DNA from: Arthrobacter sp.
GTDB taxonomy: Bacteria > Actinomycetota > Actinomycetes > Actinomycetales > Micrococcaceae
DNA length: 9,953 nucleotides
Direction: 5' to 3'
Assembly (NCBI GenBank): GCA_031178585.1
Contig: JAPSIT010000058.1
Coordinates: 1 to 9,953, forward strand
Part shown: piece by piece, positions 7,129 through 9,953 of the stretch
Numbering within the stretch: the stretch's first letter is position 1
Layout: each line of letters opens with the position of its first letter
Notes under the pieces: model-generated
Seen by the model: the letters and a program-made list of their open reading frames with translations, nothing else
The model's database searches: none
What the model was told of the DNA's origin: nothing
Position numbers and translations under genes: made by a program

Positions 7129-8367
7129 GTGAATACCCCTGAAAGCCTTCCCGTCACGCTGGACGATGTCCTTGAGGCGCAGAAGCTGCTTGACGGGATT
7201 ATTACCCGCACACCCGTGGAATCCTCCCGCGCCCTCGGCAGCATGGTGGGCGGCCAGGTCTTCTTCAAGTGCGAGAACCTCCAGCGCGCGGGCTCCTTCA
7301 AGGTGCGCGGCGCCTACGTCAGGATGGCCCGGCTGTCCGACGCGGACAAGAAGCGCGGCGTGGTTGCCGCTTCCGCAGGAAACCACGCCCAGGGCGTGGC
7401 CGTTGCCGCCAAGAGCCTCGGCATCAAGGCGAGGATCTACATGCCGCTCGGTGTGGCGCTGCCCAAGCTCGCGGCCACCCGCAGCCACGGCGCCGAGGTG
7501 ATCCTGCACGGCCACAATGTGGACGAGGCACTCGCCGAGGCCCAGCGCTACGCCGACGATACAGGGGCGGTGTTCGTCCATCCCTTCGACAACGTGGACG
7601 TCGTGGCCGGCCAGGGCACGCTGGGGCTGGAAATCCTCGAACAGGTCCCCGACGTCGACACCATCCTCATGGGGGTCGGCGGCGGCGGGCTGCTGGCCGG
7701 CGTCGCGGTGGCCGTAAAGGCCCGCGCCAAGGAGCTCGGCCGGGACATCCGCATCATCGGCGTCCAGGCCGAGAACGCCGCAGCCTACCCGCCGTCGCTC
7801 GCGGCAGACGCGCTGGTGCCGCTGAAGAAGGTTTCGACGATGGCCGACGGCATTGCGGTGGGCCGGCCCGGCCAGCTTCCGTTCAGCATCATCCGGGAAC
7901 TGGTGGATGACGTGGTCACCGTCAGCGAGGACTCGCTGGCACGCGCCCTGATTTTCCTGCTGGAACGCGCCAAGATGGTGGTGGAGCCGGCCGGCGCGGT
8001 GGGCGTGGCAGCCCTCATGGACGGCAAGATCGAGAACCCGGGCACCACCGCCGTCGTGCTCTCCGGCGGGAACATCGATCCCATGCTGATGCTCAAAGTG
8101 ATCCAGCGCGGTCTCTCGGCCGCGGGCCGGTACATGACCGTGCGGATGATGCTCGATGACCGGCCCGGTTCACTCGCCACCATTGCCCGGATCATTGCGG
8201 AGAACGACGCCAACGTGACCGGCCTGGACCACACCCGGGTGGGCGGTTCCATCAGCATGGGCGACGTCTCCATCACGGTAAACCTCGAAACCAAAGGCCA
8301 CGAGCACGGAGAACAGGTGCTGGCAGCCTTGCGGGCCGAGGGCTTCCAGCCGATAGTGGTGCACTAG
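7129..8367 (+). CDS. ilvA: Threonine ammonia-lyase (threonine dehydratase) with C-terminal ACT domain
   Basis: 412 residues from GTG 7129. It is a PLP enzyme converting L-threonine to 2-oxobutanoate and ammonia, the entry step to isoleucine. PLP Schiff-base lysine K58 is in GSFKVRGA; ASAGNHAQG lies at about 81-89, the phosphate-binding glycine loop VGGGGLLAG at 183-191, and LSGGN at 311-315. An ACT domain occupies about 335-412, opening with VRMMLDDRPGSLATIARI. One ACT domain at about 400 residues is the 'medium form': longer than catabolic TdcB (no ACT) and shorter than E. coli IlvA (paired ACT-like domain). The ACT domain implies amino-acid feedback control. A longer frame opens at 6916 inside the upstream gene, but AAAGGAGA with an 8-nt spacer supports the GTG. 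The gene is 4 nt after the AI-2E stop and 9 nt before the rhomboid gene. Confidence 0.93.
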   Translation: MNTPESLPVTLDDVLEAQKLLDGIITRTPVESSRALGSMVGGQVFFKCENLQRAGSFKVRGAYVRMARLSDADKKRGVVAASAGNHAQGVAVAAKSLGIKARIYMPLGVALPKLAATRSHGAEVILHGHNVDEALAEAQRYADDTGAVFVHPFDNVDVVAGQGTLGLEILEQVPDVDTILMGVGGGGLLAGVAVAVKARAKELGRDIRIIGVQAENAAAYPPSLAADALVPLKKVSTMADGIAVGRPGQLPFSIIRELVDDVVTVSEDSLARALIFLLERAKMVVEPAGAVGVAALMDGKIENPGTTAVVLSGGNIDPMLMLKVIQRGLSAAGRYMTVRMMLDDRPGSLATIARIIAENDANVTGLDHTRVGGSISMGDVSITVNLETKGHEHGEQVLAALRAEGFQPIVVH

Positions 8368-8376
8368 GAGGCGAAG

Positions 8377-9009
8377 ATGATGGAGTTGCCGCGGGACGCT
8401 TCCGCCGGACGGGACACAGCGGCGGCACGGGACACTCCCGCTGCACGGGCCAAGGGCGGGTTGCTGGTGGTCGGCTCCTTCGTGCTGCTGCTCTTTGCCA
8501 TCGAGCTTCTCAACACGGCGTTGCTCCACGGGCTGAACCGGGTCTTCGGCCTCAGGCCGCGCAGCCCCGACGGGCTGCTGGACATCTTCATCTTCCCGCT
8601 GCTGCACTCCAACCTCAACCACGTGCTGTCCAACGCGCTGCCCCTGATTATTTTCGGCTTCCTGGTCTTCATGTCCGGGCTGCGCGTCTTCCTGACAGCT
8701 ATTGTCTGCAGCTGGCTCGGATCCGGCCTGGCGGTCTGGCTGATCGGCGGCCACGGCGTCACGGTGGGCTCGTCCGGGCTGGTTTTCGGGCTGTTTGCCT
8801 TCCTGCTGGTGAGGGGCTTCTTCAACCGCAGCTGGTGGCAGATTCTGCTCTCGCTGGTGCTGTTCACGGCGTACGGGAGCATCCTGTTCGGGTTGATTCC
8901 CAGCGTGGCCGGTTTCGTTTCCTGGCAGGCGCACCTTGGTGGCGCGGTGGGCGGCGTCTTCGCTGCGGTACTGCTGCGGTCGCGCAGCAGTACCCGCCGC
9001 AGAGGCTAG
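8377..9009 (+). CDS. Rhomboid-family intramembrane serine protease
   Basis: 210 residues. Rhomboid proteases cleave transmembrane substrates within the bilayer. All core motifs are present: HxxxxHxxxN as H77, H82, N86 in HSNLNHVLSN; GSSG with catalytic S133; and SWQAHLGG with catalytic H186. A Ser-His dyad and about six hydrophobic segments between 29 and 200 fit an active GlpG-like core. The N-terminus (residues 1-27) is hydrophilic with a short duplicated unit, RDTAAARDTPAA. The start is ambiguous: AGGAGG at 8366-8371 is 5 nt from ATG 8377 and 8 nt from ATG 8380, a one-residue difference. It begins 9 nt after the ilvA stop, so it is probably co-transcribed. No substrate is evident; the linkage to isoleucine synthesis is not functionally explained. 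Confidence 0.92.
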   Translation: MMELPRDASAGRDTAAARDTPAARAKGGLLVVGSFVLLLFAIELLNTALLHGLNRVFGLRPRSPDGLLDIFIFPLLHSNLNHVLSNALPLIIFGFLVFMSGLRVFLTAIVCSWLGSGLAVWLIGGHGVTVGSSGLVFGLFAFLLVRGFFNRSWWQILLSLVLFTAYGSILFGLIPSVAGFVSWQAHLGGAVGGVFAAVLLRSRSSTRRRG

Positions 9010-9067
9010 GTTCTGGAGCTGCAGCGGTAAGCCGCCAAACGGCGTCCTAAAACACAACTTAAAGCGA

Positions 9068-9104
9068 GACGCCGGCCCTCCCGCGGAAGGGGAGCGCCGG
9101 CGTC
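9068..9104 (-). terminator. Large GC-rich hairpin, likely second greA terminator
   Basis: GACGCCGGC at 9068-9076 pairs perfectly with GCCGGCGTC at 9096-9104. Inside, a C-C mismatch is followed by CTCCC/GGGAG and a 7-nt loop. On the minus strand it is followed by a T-rich stretch (CTTTAAG then GTGTTTT). The plus side has no T-run, so it would stop rhomboid transcripts less efficiently. Confidence 0.6.
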
Positions 9105-9127
9105 GTGCGTGCTGCAAAGGCTGCCGC

Positions 9128-9152
9128 AAAAACAGTCGCCATAAACAGGCGA
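9128..9152 (-). terminator. Probable proximal greA terminator
   Basis: Read on the minus strand, TCGCC and GGCGA (plus-strand 9148-9152 and 9136-9140) form a 5-bp stem with a 7-nt loop. CTG follows, then five T at 9132-9128. It lies 15 nt after the greA stop. The stem is short, so efficiency is uncertain; the larger hairpin at 9068-9104 may act as a backup. Confidence 0.5.
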
Positions 9153-9159
9153 AGGTGCA

Positions 9160-9171
9160 GCTAACGTTAGC
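9160..9171. repeat. Perfect 12-bp palindrome over the greA stop codon
   Basis: GCTAACGTTAGC is fully self-complementary and includes the greA TAA at 9167-9169. With no loop it is unlikely to be a terminator; it may be a protein site or chance. Confidence 0.4.
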
Positions 9172-9661
9172 CGACGTACGGCTTGGCGGAGATGATCTCC
9201 ACCGTGATGGCCTTGCCGTTGGGAGCGGTGTAGCTCAGGGTGTCGCCCTCTTTGTGGCCCATAATGGCCGCACCAAGCGGGGACTTCTCGCTGAACACAT
9301 CGATGTCGGAATCCCCGGCGATCTCGCGGGAGCCGAGCAGGAAGGTCTCTTCGTCCCCGGCAATCCGGGCCACGACGATCATGCCGGGCTCAACGATTCC
9401 GTCGTCTGCCGGTGCCTCGCCAACGTGGGCGTCACGAAGGAGCTGGGTGAGCTGGCGGATGCGGGCCTCGATCTTGCCCTGCTCTTCTTTGGCCGCGTGG
9501 TAGCCGCCGTTCTCCTTGAGGTCGCCCTCTTGGCGCGCGGCTTCGATCTTCTGGACGATTTCGGCCCGGCCGGCGCTGGAAAGGTGGTCCAGCTCTGCCT
9601 TCAGGCGGTCAAATGCTTCCTGGGTAAGCCAAGCTGCAGGCGCGCTGTTGGTGGTAGACAC
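9167..9661 (-). CDS. greA: Transcription elongation factor GreA
   Basis: 164 residues from GTG 9661. GreA enters the RNA polymerase secondary channel and stimulates cleavage of transcript 3' ends in backtracked complexes. The N-terminal coiled coil (about 11-75) has the acidic tip QEGDLKENGGYHAAKEEQ, with D47 and E50 as the magnesium-coordinating pair; the FKBP-like C-terminal domain contains SPLGAAIMGHKEGD. Length fits the family. ATG 9667 is in frame two codons earlier, but AGAGGAG abuts it with no spacer; GTG 9661 has a 6-nt spacer from AGGAG, so I prefer it. The gene has its own promoter and a leader of about 100 nt, and faces the rhomboid gene tail to tail. The position downstream of a DUF4307-like gene matches actinobacterial gene order. 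Confidence 0.95.
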   Translation of the reverse strand: MSTTNSAPAAWLTQEAFDRLKAELDHLSSAGRAEIVQKIEAARQEGDLKENGGYHAAKEEQGKIEARIRQLTQLLRDAHVGEAPADDGIVEPGMIVVARIAGDEETFLLGSREIAGDSDIDVFSEKSPLGAAIMGHKEGDTLSYTAPNGKAITVEIISAKPYVG

Positions 9662-9667
9662 GGACAT

Positions 9668-9674
9668 CTCCTCT
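9668..9674 (-). promoter_or_regulatory. greA ribosome binding site that decides the start
   Basis: AGAGGAG ends directly against ATG 9667 and lies 6 nt before GTG 9661. A ribosome positioned by it should select the GTG. Confidence 0.7.
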
Positions 9675-9705
9675 AGTGGTTAGCAAGCAGGTCATACAAG
9701 CAAAG

Positions 9706-9755
9706 ACCCCGCCACGGTGGCCACTTGTGGAACTCAGTAACCAACTCAGCGGGGT
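9706..9755 (-). other. Structured element in the greA 5' leader
   Basis: Read on the minus strand, ACCCCGC (9755-9749) pairs with GCGGGGT (9712-9706), enclosing about 36 nt. Inside are smaller possible stems (GCCA/TGGC next to the closing stem) and a direct repeat, AACTCAG on the plus strand at 9731-9737 and 9743-9749. CTTTGCTTG follows the closing stem, a weak T-rich tract. It may be an attenuator, a stability element or a small leader RNA. Confidence 0.4.
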
Positions 9756-9769
9756 AAAGGTATTGGTCC

Positions 9770-9799
9770 ATTGTAGTCAATCCTGTGGATGAAACCCAA
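9770..9799 (-). promoter_or_regulatory. greA: greA promoter (SigA-type)
   Basis: On the minus strand, TTGGGT (9799-9794) and TACAAT (9775-9770) are separated by 18 nt. The -10 is a near-perfect match to the housekeeping consensus. Initiation would fall near 9763, giving a leader of about 100 nt. The promoter lies in the gap after the upstream gene's stop, so greA can be expressed on its own. Confidence 0.7.
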
Positions 9800-9824
9800 C
9801 GAGCAAGCGGTGTGGCTCACATTC

Positions 9825-9953
9825 CTACTTGTCGGACTCGGGGATCCAGCAGCTGTCCACGACCGCCGAGACGGACTGCGATTCAGTGCGCAGCACTTCA
9901 CGCAGCGCCACTGTGCGGCCCCCGTCGCTGACTGCTACCTCTCCGGAACCGGG
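9825..9953 (-). CDS. C-terminal end of a small protein, probably DUF4307 family (partial)
   Basis: The final 42 codons and the TAG stop are in the window; the start lies beyond the right edge. The visible end reads through REVLRTESQSVSAVVDSCWIPESDK. The pattern of a short beta-rich domain with an LRT segment and a lone Cys near the C-terminus resembles DUF4307 membrane proteins, which commonly precede greA in actinobacteria (the Rv1081c/greA arrangement of Mycobacterium). No transmembrane segment is visible because the N-terminus is missing. It was found by reading the minus strand in frame from the window edge. Coding status is well supported by codon bias and position; the family name is tentative. 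Confidence 0.6.
   Translation of the reverse strand, partial: PGSGEVAVSDGGRTVALREVLRTESQSVSAVVDSCWIPESDK

Noticed and set aside
8170..9129. A 319-codon minus-strand frame over the ilvA end and the rhomboid gene
   Set aside because: Its translation is Gln/Glu/Pro/His-rich shadow sequence opposite two genes with complete catalytic motifs, and it runs through a terminator hairpin.

Overview
The window looks like ordinary chromosome from a high-GC actinobacterium, most likely Arthrobacter/Pseudarthrobacter (Micrococcaceae). This is inferred from the strong G/C third-position bias, the actinobacterial protein variants, the greA neighbourhood and the promoter styles; no database search was run. 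I see no transposon, phage, CRISPR, tRNA or rRNA gene, and no clear previously undescribed system. It is metabolic and housekeeping sequence with some regulatory details worth checking.

Layout: (1) 17-931, plus strand: a Bax inhibitor-1/YccA-type membrane protein, ending at a strong bidirectional terminator. (2) 4632 down to 1022, minus strand: galT and galK, overlapping by 4 bp, then a thiolase 21 nt downstream. (3) 4633-4794: a divergent control region with an A/T-rich patch carrying two operator-like direct repeats. (4) 4795-5757, plus strand: an aldose 1-epimerase-family protein, probably read from a leaderless transcript. (5) 5808-9009, plus strand: a tight three-gene run of AI-2E-family membrane protein, threonine ammonia-lyase and rhomboid protease, with gaps of 4 and 9 nt. 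(6) 9010-9166: hairpins that look like greA terminators. (7) 9661 down to 9167, minus strand: greA, with its own promoter and a structured leader of about 100 nt. (8) 9953 down to 9825, minus strand: the 3' end of a small protein, probably DUF4307 type.

How the genes work together: the epimerase (mutarotase), GalK and GalT cover most of the Leloir pathway, from beta-galactose through alpha-galactose and galactose 1-phosphate to UDP-galactose and glucose 1-phosphate. galE is not in the window. One short divergent region could control both sides together. The thiolase is an acyl-CoA enzyme with no obvious link to galactose. The AI-2E/IlvA/rhomboid run joins isoleucine synthesis to two membrane proteins of unknown partners. 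GreA rescues backtracked RNA polymerase and stands alone on its promoter.

Several starts were moved downstream of the longest open frame, to sites supported by a ribosome binding site or -10 spacing: galT at 4632, the epimerase at 4795, ilvA at GTG 7129 and greA at GTG 9661.
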